A stretch of 35,945 bases of DNA from Caulobacter sp. S45. Lineage in GTDB: Bacteria > Pseudomonadota > Alphaproteobacteria > Caulobacterales > Caulobacteraceae. The position numbers and the translations under genes were made by a program. Location: the NCBI RefSeq assembly GCF_903642205.1, contig NZ_CAHJWH010000013.1:1-35945 (forward strand). Reading direction: 5' to 3'. Below, in pieces: positions 25,973 to 34,154 of the stretch; position 1 is the stretch's first letter; each line of letters begins with the position of its first letter. The notes under the pieces were generated by a model. It saw only the letters and a list, made by a program, of their open reading frames with translations. It did not search any database and was not told where the DNA came from.

Positions 25973-26790
25973 TGCGCCAGTGGACGGTGGATGCCTTCGC
26001 CGATCGGCCCTTCCGGGGCAATCCAGCCTGCGTGGTGGAGCCGTTCGACACCTGGCCGGGTGACGCCTGGATGCAGGCCCTGGCGGAGGAGAACAAGCAG
26101 GCGGAGACCGCCTTCCTGCGCCGCACCGCCGAGCCGGATCGCTTCGAGCTGCGATGGTTCACCCCGGCGCTGGAGGTTCCGCTCTGCGGCCACGCCACCC
26201 TGGCGTCCGCGCACGTGCTGTTCAGCGAACTCGGGTCGTCAGGCGAGGCGGTCCGCTTCCAGACCCGCAAGTCGGGCCTGCTTGGGGTAGAGCGCGCCGC
26301 GGAGGGTTACCGCATGGACTTTCCCGCAACCCCGGCCACGCCCGTCGCTACGCCGGCCGGGCTGGCCGAGGCGCTGGGCGTCGAGCCTCTGCAGGTCCTC
26401 TCCAGCCGCTTCCTGCTGGCGATCCTGCCGGACGAGGCGAGCGTGCGAAGCCTGCGCCCTGATCTTGCGAGGATCGAGCGGGTGAGCCGGGGCGCGAGCG
26501 AGCGGGGCAACGTCATCGTCAGCGCCGAAGCCGACCCGGGCGGACCCTACCGGGTGGTCAGCCGGTTCTTCGCGCCAGGATCGGGCATCCCCGAAGATCC
26601 CGCCACGGGGGCGGCCCACTGCATCCTGGCGCCCGTCTGGGCGGCCAAGCTGGGGCGGCTGGAGTTGGACTTCCACCAGGCCTATCCGGGGCGGGGAGGG
26701 GACCTGCGCTGCCGGGTGGCCGGCGAGCGGGTGATGATCGAGGGGCAGGCGGTCACCGTTATCGAGAGCCGCCTGCGGCTGCAGCCGTGA
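25969..26790 (+). CDS. PhzF-family isomerase/epimerase-like protein
   Basis: A 273-residue protein of the PhzF/YddE family, two similar diaminopimelate-epimerase-like halves. Family motifs are [20 protein letters not shown] (4-23), the catalytic glutamate E46 in [30 protein letters not shown] and [13 protein letters not shown] in the second half. PhzF itself isomerises a phenazine precursor, but most members, and this one without phenazine genes nearby, have unknown substrates. The first ATG overlaps the thiD stop and has GGAG six bases upstream, so the two genes form one operon. It ends in a strong hairpin. Confidence 0.9.
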   Translation: MMRQWTVDAFADRPFRGNPACVVEPFDTWPGDAWMQALAEENKQAETAFLRRTAEPDRFELRWFTPALEVPLCGHATLASAHVLFSELGSSGEAVRFQTRKSGLLGVERAAEGYRMDFPATPATPVATPAGLAEALGVEPLQVLSSRFLLAILPDEASVRSLRPDLARIERVSRGASERGNVIVSAEADPGGPYRVVSRFFAPGSGIPEDPATGAAHCILAPVWAAKLGRLELDFHQAYPGRGGDLRCRVAGERVMIEGQAVTVIESRLRLQP

Positions 26791-26797
26791 CGTGGGC

Positions 26798-26823
26798 AAG
26801 GGCCGGAGCGAACTCCGGCCCTT
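26798..26823. terminator. Bidirectional terminator hairpin
   Basis: A perfect 11-pair stem, AAGGGCCGGAG (26798-26808) with CTCCGGCCCTT (26813-26823), closed by a CGAA loop. It lies 8 bases after the phzF-like stop and 6 bases before the stop of the convergent small gene, so it can serve both strands. T runs are only two long. Confidence 0.75.
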
Positions 26824-26829
26824 CGGAGA

Positions 26830-27030
26830 TCAGCAACGATAGGGGTGATAATAGCAGAAGCGGCGGCGGCCGTAGAAGGGCCGCCGGAATCCGTAGCCAT
26901 AGCCATAGCCGTAGCGCGGCCCGAAGTGGCGATGGAAGTGGTGGTAGTAGTCGTAAGGTTGCGCGATGGCGGCAGGAGCAGCCGTGACCAGGGTGGCGGC
27001 CGCCACGGCGGCGAGAACTAGAGTTTTCAT
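26830..27030 (-). CDS. Small exported Gly/Tyr/His/Arg-rich protein
   Basis: A 66-residue precursor: signal peptide MKTLVLAAVAAATLVTAAPA ending AIA at about residue 23, then a mature part of about 43 residues. The mature part consists of PYDYYHHFHRHFGPRYG, a GYGYGYG run and FRRPFYGRRRFCYYHPYRC with two cysteines. I chose ATG 27030; an upstream TTG at 27048 would add six residues. The composition resembles small Tyr/Gly-rich exported proteins of alphaproteobacteria, some labelled sulfur-globule-like, but no function is established. It lies 70 bases downstream of a second tiny His-rich gene with a similar signal peptide and ends at a strong hairpin. Confidence 0.75.
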   Translation of the reverse strand: MKTLVLAAVAAATLVTAAPAAIAQPYDYYHHFHRHFGPRYGYGYGYGFRRPFYGRRRFCYYHPYRC

Positions 27031-27100
27031 TGATAAATTCCCTTTCAAGTATCGATCACGCCCGACCTACCTCTCTCGCGGCAGCCGGGCGTCGCGGCGA

Positions 27101-27238
27101 TCAGTAATGGCGGTGATGGAAGAAGTGGTGGTGGAAGAAGTGATGATGGTGGTGGTGATAGTAGGGATAGGCCTGGGCGCCTGAGGCCGCCGCGGTTAGC
27201 GCCAAGGTGGCGACGAGCGCCGAGACAAGCATCTTCAT
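27101..27238 (-). CDS. 45-residue exported histidine-rich microprotein
   Basis: A very short gene: signal peptide MKMLVSALVATLALTAAASG ending AQA at about residue 23, then a mature peptide of about 22 residues. The mature part is almost entirely His, Phe and Tyr (YPYYHHHHHH, FFHHHFFHHRHY), with 12 histidines. GGAG lies eight bases before the ATG at 27238. An in-frame opening extends to 27475 but lacks the signal start. The peptide should reach the periplasm or cell surface and could bind Ni, Cu, Zn or haem; that is inference from composition. It has the same strand and leader style as the next small gene, suggesting duplication. Confidence 0.65.
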   Translation of the reverse strand: MKMLVSALVATLALTAAASGAQAYPYYHHHHHHFFHHHFFHHRHY

Positions 27239-27439
27239 GAGTTGGCTCCAAGGTTCCGGCGACGCCCCTTGGCCCCACCCTTCCCATCCGACGAAACGGC
27301 CAAGCTCGCTGTGCGATCCAGGCCGGTGCGTCTGAGGCCATATTACGCGGCTCGCGGACTGAACCCGCTGTGAACGCCCCTCACGCGAGCGGTTCATCGC
27401 GCTTTTGCTTGCATCGCCGCGTGAAGCGGGGTTTCTGGC

Positions 27440-27488
27440 GGACGGGCCACACCCTCCCAACGGGGTGCAGTCCATCTGTAAGGATGGG
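27440..27488 (+). promoter_or_regulatory. Candidate serC leader RNA motif
   Basis: The leader just before serC folds into two hairpins. In the first, GGAC (27440-27443) pairs with GTCC (27470-27473), enclosing CACCC (27450-27454) with GGGTG (27463-27467). In the second, CCATC (27472-27476) pairs with GATGG (27483-27487) around TGTAAG. The stems share two C bases and the second overlaps the GGGAG ribosome-binding site. Position and layout agree with the serC RNA motif described upstream of serC in alphaproteobacteria. Assigned from memory of that family, not a covariance search. Confidence 0.65.
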
Positions 27489-27498
27489 AGACGTCGCC

Positions 27499-28671
27499 AT
27501 GACCACCGCCCCGGCCAAACCGGACTTGCGCCCTGCGCGCCCCGAATTCTCCTCCGGGCCCTGCGCCAAGCGCCCCGGCTGGACCCCCGAAAACCTCCGA
27601 TCCGCGGTGCTGGGCCGCTCGCATCGCTCCAAGCTCGGCAAGGCGCGGCTGCAGGAGGTTATCGCGCTCACCCGCGAGGTGCTGGAGGTCCCCGACACCC
27701 ACCTGATCGGCATCGTCCCCGGCTCGGACACGGGCGCGGTCGAGATGGCCATGTGGTCCATGCTGGGCTGCCGGCCCGTCCAGCTGCTGGCCTTCGAGAG
27801 CTTCGGCAAGGACTGGGCGACCGACGCGGTCAAGCAGCTGAAACTCGATGCAGAGGTGCTGGACGCGCCCTACGGTGAGCTGCCGGACCTGTCCAAGGTG
27901 CGCCCCGACGCCGACCTGGTCTTCACCTGGAACGGCACGACCTCGGGCGTGCGCGTGCCCAGCGCTGACTTCATCGCCGGCGACCGAGGCGGGATCACGC
28001 TCTGCGACGCCACCTCGGCCTGCTTCGCCCAGGCGCTGGACTGGTCCAGGCTCGATGTGGTGACCTTCTCCTGGCAGAAGGCGCTGGGGGGCGAGGCGGC
28101 GCACGGGGTGCTGATCCTTGGCCCCCGCGCGGTAGAGCGGCTGGAGAGCTACACGCCCGACCGCGCGCTCCCCAAGCTGTTCCGCATGACCAAAGGCGGC
28201 AAGCTGAACGCCGATATCTTCGAGGGCGCGACGATCAACACGCCCTCCATGCTCTGCGTGGAGGACTGCATCGACGCGCTGAAGTGGGCGCAGTCCATCG
28301 GTGGCCTTGAGGAAATGCAGCGCCGCGCGGACCGCAACCTGGATGTGCTCGCCCGCTGGGTGGAGAAGACCGCGTGGGTGGCGTTCCTCGCCGCCGATCC
28401 GGCGGTGCGGTCCAACACCTCGGTCTGCCTGAAGATGGTCGATCCGAAGATCACCGCCCTGCCGGACAAGGCCCAAGCCGAGTTCGCCAAGAAGCTCGCG
28501 TCCCTGCTCGAGAAGGAGGGCGTGGCGCTCGACGTCGGCTCCTACCGCGATGCGCCGCCCGGTCTGCGCATCTGGTGCGGCGCTACGGTGGACCACACCG
28601 ATCTGGAGGCGCTCACGCCCTGGCTGGACTGGGCCTTCGCCTCCGTCTCAACTGAATTCGCCGCCGTTTAG
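27499..28671 (+). CDS. serC: Phosphoserine aminotransferase
   Basis: A PLP enzyme converting 3-phosphohydroxypyruvate and glutamate to phosphoserine, the second step of serine synthesis; it may also serve pyridoxal phosphate synthesis. The 390-residue protein is the alphaproteobacterial type ([17 protein letters not shown], then [14 protein letters not shown]) with the Schiff-base lysine K194 in [16 protein letters not shown]. Other typical pieces are [26 protein letters not shown] and [11 protein letters not shown]. The start at ATG 27499 has GGGAG nine bases ahead; an ATG at 27484 is too close to any ribosome-binding site. It lies directly after the leader hairpins and upstream of serA. Confidence 0.95.
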   Translation: MTTAPAKPDLRPARPEFSSGPCAKRPGWTPENLRSAVLGRSHRSKLGKARLQEVIALTREVLEVPDTHLIGIVPGSDTGAVEMAMWSMLGCRPVQLLAFESFGKDWATDAVKQLKLDAEVLDAPYGELPDLSKVRPDADLVFTWNGTTSGVRVPSADFIAGDRGGITLCDATSACFAQALDWSRLDVVTFSWQKALGGEAAHGVLILGPRAVERLESYTPDRALPKLFRMTKGGKLNADIFEGATINTPSMLCVEDCIDALKWAQSIGGLEEMQRRADRNLDVLARWVEKTAWVAFLAADPAVRSNTSVCLKMVDPKITALPDKAQAEFAKKLASLLEKEGVALDVGSYRDAPPGLRIWCGATVDHTDLEALTPWLDWAFASVSTEFAAV

Positions 28672-28691
28672 AGCACCGCCGCTCCGCGTCG

Positions 28692-28802
28692 GCCCCCTCA
28701 GTCGGCTTCGCCGACAGCTCCCCCCGCGGGGGAGCATCTGCGCCGCGACAGTCTCGATCCTCCCCCCCCTGGGGAGGGGGACCGCGAAGCGGTGGAGGGG
28801 GC
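28692..28802. repeat. Composite palindromic repeat between serC and serA
   Basis: A 111-base mosaic of hairpins. It is bounded by an 8-base inverted repeat, GCCCCCTC (28692-28699) and GAGGGGGC (28795-28802). Inside are GTCGGC-TTC-GCCGAC (28701-28715), GCTCCCCC-CGC-GGGGGAGC (28717-28735), CCTCCCC/GGGGAGG (28759-28777) and ACCGC-GAA-GCGGT (28781-28793). It resembles dispersed intergenic elements of Caulobacterales and rhizobia, made of a C-rich half and its G-rich mirror. It fills nearly the whole serC-serA gap and could weaken transcription or protect the serC mRNA end. Confidence 0.75.
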
Positions 28803-28830
28803 TGCGCCGCTCACACAAGGATCACCAGAC

Positions 28831-30408
28831 ATGCCCCCCCGCGTCCTCATCGCCGACAAGCTCTCCCCCGCAGCGCTCGACATCTTCAAGGCCCGAGGCG
28901 TCCAGGCCGACGTCAAGACGGGCCTGAAGAAGGACGAACTGATCGCCATCATCGGCGACTATGACGGCCTGGCCGTCCGCTCCGCCACCAAGGCCGACAA
29001 GGCCGTGCTCGCCGCCGCCAAGTCCATGAAGGTGATCGGTCGAGCCGGCATCGGGGTCGACAACGTGGACATTCCGGCCGCGACCGCCGCCGGGATCGTG
29101 GTGATGAATACGCCCTTCGGCAACTCCATCACCACCGCCGAGCACGCCATCGCCATGATGTTCGCGCTGGCCCGCCAGCTCCCTGCCGCCGACACCTCCA
29201 CCCAGGCCGGCCGCTGGGAGAAGAACCGGTTCATGGGGGTGGAGCTCTACGCCAAGACGCTGGGTCTGATCGGCGCCGGAAACATCGGCTCCATCGTCGC
29301 GGACCGCGCCAACGGGCTGAAGATGCGGGTGATCGCCTACGACCCCTTCCTCTCCACCGAGCGCGCGGTGGAGATCGGGGTGGAGAAGGTGGAGCTGGAT
29401 CAGCTGCTGGCCCGCGCCGACATCATCACCCTGCACACGCCGATGACCGAGAAGACCCGCGGCATCCTCTCGGCCGAGGCGCTGGCCAAGACCAAGCGGG
29501 GCGTGCTGATCGTCAACTGCGCCCGGGGCGGCTTGGTGGACGAGGCGGCGCTGCGCGAGGCGCTGGAGAGCGGCCAGGTCGGCGGCGCCGGCTTCGACGT
29601 CTTCACCACAGAGCCCGCCACGGAGAACGTGCTGTTCGGCGCCCCCAACCTGATCGCCACCCCGCACTTGGGCGCCTCCACGCTCGAGGCACAGGAGAAT
29701 GTGGCCTTGCAGGTGGCCGAGCAGATGAGCGACTACCTGCTCACGGGCGCGGTCACCAACGCCCTGAACAGCCCCTCAGTGACGGCGGAGGAGGCGCCCA
29801 AGCTGAAGCCCTTCGTGGCCCTGGCGGAGAAGCTCGGCGCGCTGGCGGGTCAGATGGTGGACGCGAACATCAAAGCCATCAACGTCGCCTTCGAGGGCGA
29901 TGTCGCCAGCCTCAACGTCAAGCCAATGAGCGCGGCGCTGGTGGCGGGGATCCTACGGCCCATGCTGGCGGAGATCAACATGGTCTCCGCCCCCGCGGTG
30001 GCCAAGGAGCGCGGGATCGTGATCTCGGAAAGCCGCCAGGAGGCCAGCCCCGTCTATGACAGCCTGATCCGGGTGACGGTCACCACCGACATGGGCAAGC
30101 GCGCCTTCGCCGGCGTGGTGGTCGGCGGGTCGCCGCGGGTGGTGGAGGTCAAGGGCATGGAGCTGGACGCCAGCTTCCAGCCGGCCATGCTCTACGTCTC
30201 CAACCTGGACAAGCCGGGCTTCATCGGCGCGCTGGGCGGCCTGCTGGCCGAGGCGGGCGTGAACATCGCGACGTTCAATCTCGGCCGCCGGGCGGCGGGG
30301 GAGGACGCGATCGCGCTGGTGGGTGTGGACCAGGCGCTGGACGATGGCTTGCTGGCCAAGGTCCAGGCGCTGCCGCACGTGAAGGAAGTCCGTGGCCTCA
30401 GCTTCTGA
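28831..30408 (+). CDS. serA: D-3-phosphoglycerate dehydrogenase
   Basis: Oxidises 3-phosphoglycerate to 3-phosphohydroxypyruvate, committing carbon to serine. The 525-residue long form has the catalytic/NAD domain with GLIGAGNIGS (145-154). Catalytic residues are R232 (NCARGGLVDE), E261 (TTEPATEN) and H279 (TPHLGAST). An allosteric substrate-binding domain follows (about 320-450), then a C-terminal ACT domain (MLYVSNLDKPGFIGALGGLL) for likely serine control. I start it at ATG 28831, preceded by AAGGA. It is separated from serC only by the composite repeat and overlaps the next GNAT gene by 17 bases. Confidence 0.97.
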   Translation: MPPRVLIADKLSPAALDIFKARGVQADVKTGLKKDELIAIIGDYDGLAVRSATKADKAVLAAAKSMKVIGRAGIGVDNVDIPAATAAGIVVMNTPFGNSITTAEHAIAMMFALARQLPAADTSTQAGRWEKNRFMGVELYAKTLGLIGAGNIGSIVADRANGLKMRVIAYDPFLSTERAVEIGVEKVELDQLLARADIITLHTPMTEKTRGILSAEALAKTKRGVLIVNCARGGLVDEAALREALESGQVGGAGFDVFTTEPATENVLFGAPNLIATPHLGASTLEAQENVALQVAEQMSDYLLTGAVTNALNSPSVTAEEAPKLKPFVALAEKLGALAGQMVDANIKAINVAFEGDVASLNVKPMSAALVAGILRPMLAEINMVSAPAVAKERGIVISESRQEASPVYDSLIRVTVTTDMGKRAFAGVVVGGSPRVVEVKGMELDASFQPAMLYVSNLDKPGFIGALGGLLAEAGVNIATFNLGRRAAGEDAIALVGVDQALDDGLLAKVQALPHVKEVRGLSF

Positions 30409-30892
30409 CGAGGGCGCCTTCCGCATCAGGCCTTACAGGCCTGAAGACGCGGCCCTGCTCGGACCAATCTACTTCGAGGCGGTGCGGCTTGGGTCGGCGA
30501 ACGACTATACCGTCGAACAGCGGGAGGCCTGGTCGCCGTCTGTTCGGGATGGAAGCTGGTATGAAGCACGGGCCCAAGATGGGCGGTTCATCCTGGTGGC
30601 CGTCGACCTTCAGGGAAGTGCGATTGCGTACGGCGAGCTCGAAGCTGACGGCCATTTGGATCACCTCTACTGCCGGCCTGAATACCTGGGTCTCGGCGTA
30701 GGTGCGGCGCTCTATGACGCGCTGGAGCGGGAGGCGCGTCGGCGCGGCGTTTCCAAGCTGTATGTCGAGGCGAGTGAGGCCGCGCGAAGGCTGTTCCTCA
30801 AGAAGGATTTCACAGATCTCGGGCGGCGAGACTTTCAGCTGCGCGGTGCGTCCATCCACAACTACGCCATGGTCAAGCGGCTCGGCGGCTGA
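30392..30892 (+). CDS. GNAT acetyltransferase
   Basis: A 166-residue single-domain GNAT enzyme with the acetyl-CoA loop in YCRPEYLGLGVGAALYDALE (Q/RxxGxG-like). The C-terminal ASEAARRLFLKKDFTDLGRR matches YafP-like N-acetyltransferases. The GTG start at 30392 lies inside the end of serA, 17 bases overlapped, with a good AAGGAAG a few bases upstream that also codes for SerA. Coupled expression with serine synthesis is therefore likely, though the substrate is unknown. Base composition looks somewhat less GC-rich than its neighbours, which could mean recent acquisition. Confidence 0.85.
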   Translation: MASASDEGAFRIRPYRPEDAALLGPIYFEAVRLGSANDYTVEQREAWSPSVRDGSWYEARAQDGRFILVAVDLQGSAIAYGELEADGHLDHLYCRPEYLGLGVGAALYDALEREARRRGVSKLYVEASEAARRLFLKKDFTDLGRRDFQLRGASIHNYAMVKRLGG

Positions 30893-30898
30893 GTCCTC

Positions 30899-33800
30899 TC
30901 ACAGATTCAGCAGCATGGGGTCGCCCCCTTGCGCGGCGATGTTCACTGACAAAGCCCGCTCCACCGCGTAGCGAAGTAGAGCATGCGGCCCTCCCGCCTT
31001 CGGCCCCGTTCCGGACAGCCCCTCCCCGCCGAAGGGCTGCACGCCGACCACCGCGCCGATAATCGAACGGTTCACGTAGACGTTGCCGGCGGGGACCAGC
31101 TCGCGCACCTGCTCGGCGAAGGCGTCGATGCGGGTGTGGACGCCCAGCGTCAGGCCATAGCGGCGCGCCGCCAGCTTGCCGGCCACCTTCTCTATGTCAG
31201 CCGGGTCGTAGCGGTAGATGTGCAGGATCGGGCCGAACACCTCTTGCTCGAGGAAATCCGGCGTGGGGACCTCGGCGATCACCGGGCCGAAGTAGGCGCC
31301 GGTTCCCGCCAGTTCGCCCACGTCGCGCCGGGCGATGATCTTGGCCTCGCGCTCCAGCCGGGCGACATGCTCGACCAGGAGGCGCCGGGCGTCCTCGTCG
31401 ATCACCGGGCCGATGTCGGTGGTGGGATCGGCGCCGTCGCCGATCACCAGGGCCTCCAGCGCTCCCTTCAGGGTGGCGATGACCCCCTCGGCGCTGTCCT
31501 TGGGCACGTACAGCACCCGGAGCGCCGAGCAGCGCTGGCCGGCGGAGCCGATGGCCGACGCAATCACATCGTCCACCACCTGCTCCTTGAGCGCGGTGGT
31601 GTCGATGAACATGCCGTTGAGCCCGCCCGTCTCGGCGATGAAGGGCAGGATGGGGCCGTTGCGCGCCGCGAGCGTCCGGTTGATCGCCCAGGCGGTCGAG
31701 GTGCCGCCGGTGAAGGCCACCCCGTCCAGCTCTGGGTGGGAGGTCAGCGCCGCGCCGACCGTCTCGCCGCGGCCGGGTAGCAGCGCCAGCAGGTCCAGGT
31801 TCAGGCCTGCCTTGAAGAAAAGCCGCACGGCCTCGGCCGCGATCAGAGGCGTCTGCTCCGCGGGCTTGGCGAGCACCGCATTGCCGGCGGCGAGCGCGGC
31901 GGCGATCTGGCCGGTGAAGATGGCCAGCGGGAAGTTCCAAGGACTGATGCAGGCGAACACGCCCCGGCCCCGCAGTTCCAGGGCGTTGGTCTCGCCGACC
32001 GGGCCCTTCAGCACCTCCGGCGCGCGGAACTGCTCATCGGCCAGCACGGCGTAGTAGCGGCAGAAGTCGGCCGCCTCGCGCACCTCCGACACCGCGTCCG
32101 GCAGGGTCTTGCCGGCCTCTGCGGCGAGGAGGGCGACCAGGCGGTCGGTGTCGGCCTCCAGGGCGTCGCCCATGGCGCGCAACACACGCGCCCGCTTGGG
32201 GCCGCCGAGACGGTCCCAGGCCGGTTGGGCGCGGCGGGCGAGCTGGAAGGCGCGGTCGATGTCGGCTGTGCTCGCCTCGGCCGTTTCGCCCAGCACGCGG
32301 GCGGAGTCGGCGGGGCTGCGCACCGCCTGCCGCTCTACGCCGGCCGCGAGCTTGCCGCCGACGATCGGGCCGGCGGATAGCCTCTCGCCCTTCATGGCTT
32401 CAGCCGCGGCCGCCAGTCGCTCAACGTCGCTGCGCAGCGACAGGTCACGGCCGAGCGCGTTGACCCGCGTGGGGCCGTAGAGGTCGCGCGGGAGGGGGAT
32501 CTTGGCGTGCGGCCCGGGATGGGCCTCCACCGCGGCGACCGGATCGCCGACCACCAGGGCGGCGGGCACGCCATCGTCCAGCAGGGCGTGGACGAAGGAG
32601 GTGTTGGCGCCGTTCTCCAGCAGGCGGCGCACCAGATAGGGCAGCAGGTCCTCGTGGCCGCCCACCGGCGCATAGGTCCGCAGCACCATGTCGTTTCCCA
32701 GCCGGGCGTAGGCCGCGCCGTAGAGCGCCTCGCCCATGCCGTGCAGGCGCTGGTGCTCCACCCGCACGTCCGCCGCCTTGGCCATGTGGTGCACGGCGGC
32801 CAGGGTGTGGGCGTTGTGGGTGGCGAACTGGGCATAGAGCGCCGGAGCGGCGTCGATCAGCGCCTTGGCCGCCACCAGGTAGGAGAGGTCGGTGGCCGGC
32901 TTGGTGGTGTAGACCGGATAGCCCGGCCGCCCCGCCACCTGAGCGCGCTTGATCTCGCTGTCCCAGTAGGCGCCCTTGACCAGGCGCACCATGATCCGCC
33001 GCCCCGAGCTGCGCGCCAGGGTCGCGACGCGCTCGATCACCTCAACCGCGCGCTTCTGGTAGGCCTGGACCACGACGCCGAGGCCCGTCCAGGCGCCGAG
33101 CTCCGCCTCGCCCGCCAGCCGTTCCAACAGCTTCAGCGAGAGCACCAGCCGGTCGGCTTCCTCCGCATCCAGGGCGAAGTTCAGGTCGTAACCCGCGGCC
33201 AGCACTGCGAGCCGCTTCAGCCGGGGGTAGAGCTCGCTCCAGACGCGCACCTCCTGCGTCGCCTCGTAACGGGGGCAGAGCGCCGAGAGCTTCACCGAGA
33301 CGCCGTGGCCACGCTCAGGACCTGCGCCTGCCGTGGCCTCGCCCACCGCCTTGATGGCGCTGGCATAGAGCTGCTCGTAGCGGGCGGCGTCCTCGGCCGT
33401 GCGGGCGCCCTCGCCCAGCATGTCGAAGGAGCAGAGCGAGCCCTCCTTGCGCGCGCGGCGCAGCGCCTCCTCGATGGTGCGCCCGAGCACGAACTGCTCG
33501 CCCATGATCCGCACGGCCGCCTGCACCGCCTGGCGCACGACCGGTTCGCCCAGCCGCCCCGCCAGCTTCTTAACGAAACCGCTGACATCCCGCCTGGCGT
33601 CCTCGTCCACGTCCACCAGCTTTCCGGTCAGCATCAGCCCCCAGGTGGAGGCGTTGACGAACAGGCTGTCCGACCGGCCGAGGTGGCTCGCCCAGTCCGC
33701 CGAGCCGATCTTCTCGGCGATCAGCTTGTCGCGGGTGTCCTGGTCGGGGGTGCGGAGCAGCGCCTCGGCCAGGCACATCAGCGCCAGGCCCTCCTTGGTG

Positions 33801-34009
33801 CCCAGCGAGAACTCCTGCAGGAAGCTCTCCACCATGCCCTGGCGCTTGGCGGAGCGGCGGGCGGCGCGGACCAGGGTCTCGGCCTCGGCGTGGACCAGGG
33901 CGCGAGCCGTATCGTCCAGCGGGCAGGCGGTGAGCAGGGCGGCGATGGCCTCGCCCTCATCGCGGTACTTGTAGGCGTCCAGCGCGTCCCAATCCTGCAG
34001 CGTGGTCAT
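30899..34009 (-). CDS. putA: Bifunctional proline dehydrogenase / L-glutamate gamma-semialdehyde dehydrogenase
   Basis: Converts proline to glutamate with FAD- then NAD-dependent steps and substrate channelling. The 1036-residue protein is the short PutA type without the N-terminal ribbon-helix-helix repressor domain. The arm/PRODH region spans about 1-480 (IMVRLVKGAYWDSEIKRAQ; YLVRRLLENGANTSFVHALL), then a linker. The aldehyde dehydrogenase follows with E793 (FIAETGGLNG) and catalytic C827 (SAGQRCSALRV). The start is ATG 34009, preceded by CGGAG; the frame extends a little further upstream without need. No Lrp-type putR regulator or putP transporter is adjacent. Confidence 0.97.
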   Translation of the reverse strand: MTTLQDWDALDAYKYRDEGEAIAALLTACPLDDTARALVHAEAETLVRAARRSAKRQGMVESFLQEFSLGTKEGLALMCLAEALLRTPDQDTRDKLIAEKIGSADWASHLGRSDSLFVNASTWGLMLTGKLVDVDEDARRDVSGFVKKLAGRLGEPVVRQAVQAAVRIMGEQFVLGRTIEEALRRARKEGSLCSFDMLGEGARTAEDAARYEQLYASAIKAVGEATAGAGPERGHGVSVKLSALCPRYEATQEVRVWSELYPRLKRLAVLAAGYDLNFALDAEEADRLVLSLKLLERLAGEAELGAWTGLGVVVQAYQKRAVEVIERVATLARSSGRRIMVRLVKGAYWDSEIKRAQVAGRPGYPVYTTKPATDLSYLVAAKALIDAAPALYAQFATHNAHTLAAVHHMAKAADVRVEHQRLHGMGEALYGAAYARLGNDMVLRTYAPVGGHEDLLPYLVRRLLENGANTSFVHALLDDGVPAALVVGDPVAAVEAHPGPHAKIPLPRDLYGPTRVNALGRDLSLRSDVERLAAAAEAMKGERLSAGPIVGGKLAAGVERQAVRSPADSARVLGETAEASTADIDRAFQLARRAQPAWDRLGGPKRARVLRAMGDALEADTDRLVALLAAEAGKTLPDAVSEVREAADFCRYYAVLADEQFRAPEVLKGPVGETNALELRGRGVFACISPWNFPLAIFTGQIAAALAAGNAVLAKPAEQTPLIAAEAVRLFFKAGLNLDLLALLPGRGETVGAALTSHPELDGVAFTGGTSTAWAINRTLAARNGPILPFIAETGGLNGMFIDTTALKEQVVDDVIASAIGSAGQRCSALRVLYVPKDSAEGVIATLKGALEALVIGDGADPTTDIGPVIDEDARRLLVEHVARLEREAKIIARRDVGELAGTGAYFGPVIAEVPTPDFLEQEVFGPILHIYRYDPADIEKVAGKLAARRYGLTLGVHTRIDAFAEQVRELVPAGNVYVNRSIIGAVVGVQPFGGEGLSGTGPKAGGPHALLRYAVERALSVNIAAQGGDPMLLNL

Positions 34010-34098
34010 GGCGGACTCCGGGCGTGACGCGAGAGCCGGCCTTGTACGTTGGATAGGGGCCAAGGGTGAAGCGCTGCCGACGGACCGTTCCGCTCAAG

Positions 34099-34129
34099 AA
34101 AAAGGCGAGGCGGCCGGAGTCGCCTCGCC
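34099..34129 (-). terminator. Intrinsic terminator of the His/Pro-rich lipoprotein gene
   Basis: On the minus strand GGCGAGGC and GCCTCGCC (plus positions 34122-34129 and 34104-34111) form a perfect 8-pair stem with a 10-base loop, followed directly by TTTTT (plus 34099-34103). A smaller hairpin, CCAGGCG/CGCCTGG around a four-base loop (34136-34153), lies just before it. This is the clearest rho-independent terminator in the window. Confidence 0.88.
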
Positions 34130-34154
34130 CTCGGTCCAGGCGCCTTCGCCTGGG

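Noticed and set aside
32507-34027. 506-codon plus-strand frame opposite putA
   Set aside because: Low-complexity Gly/Arg/Val/His composition typical of antisense shadows; putA is complete on the other strand.
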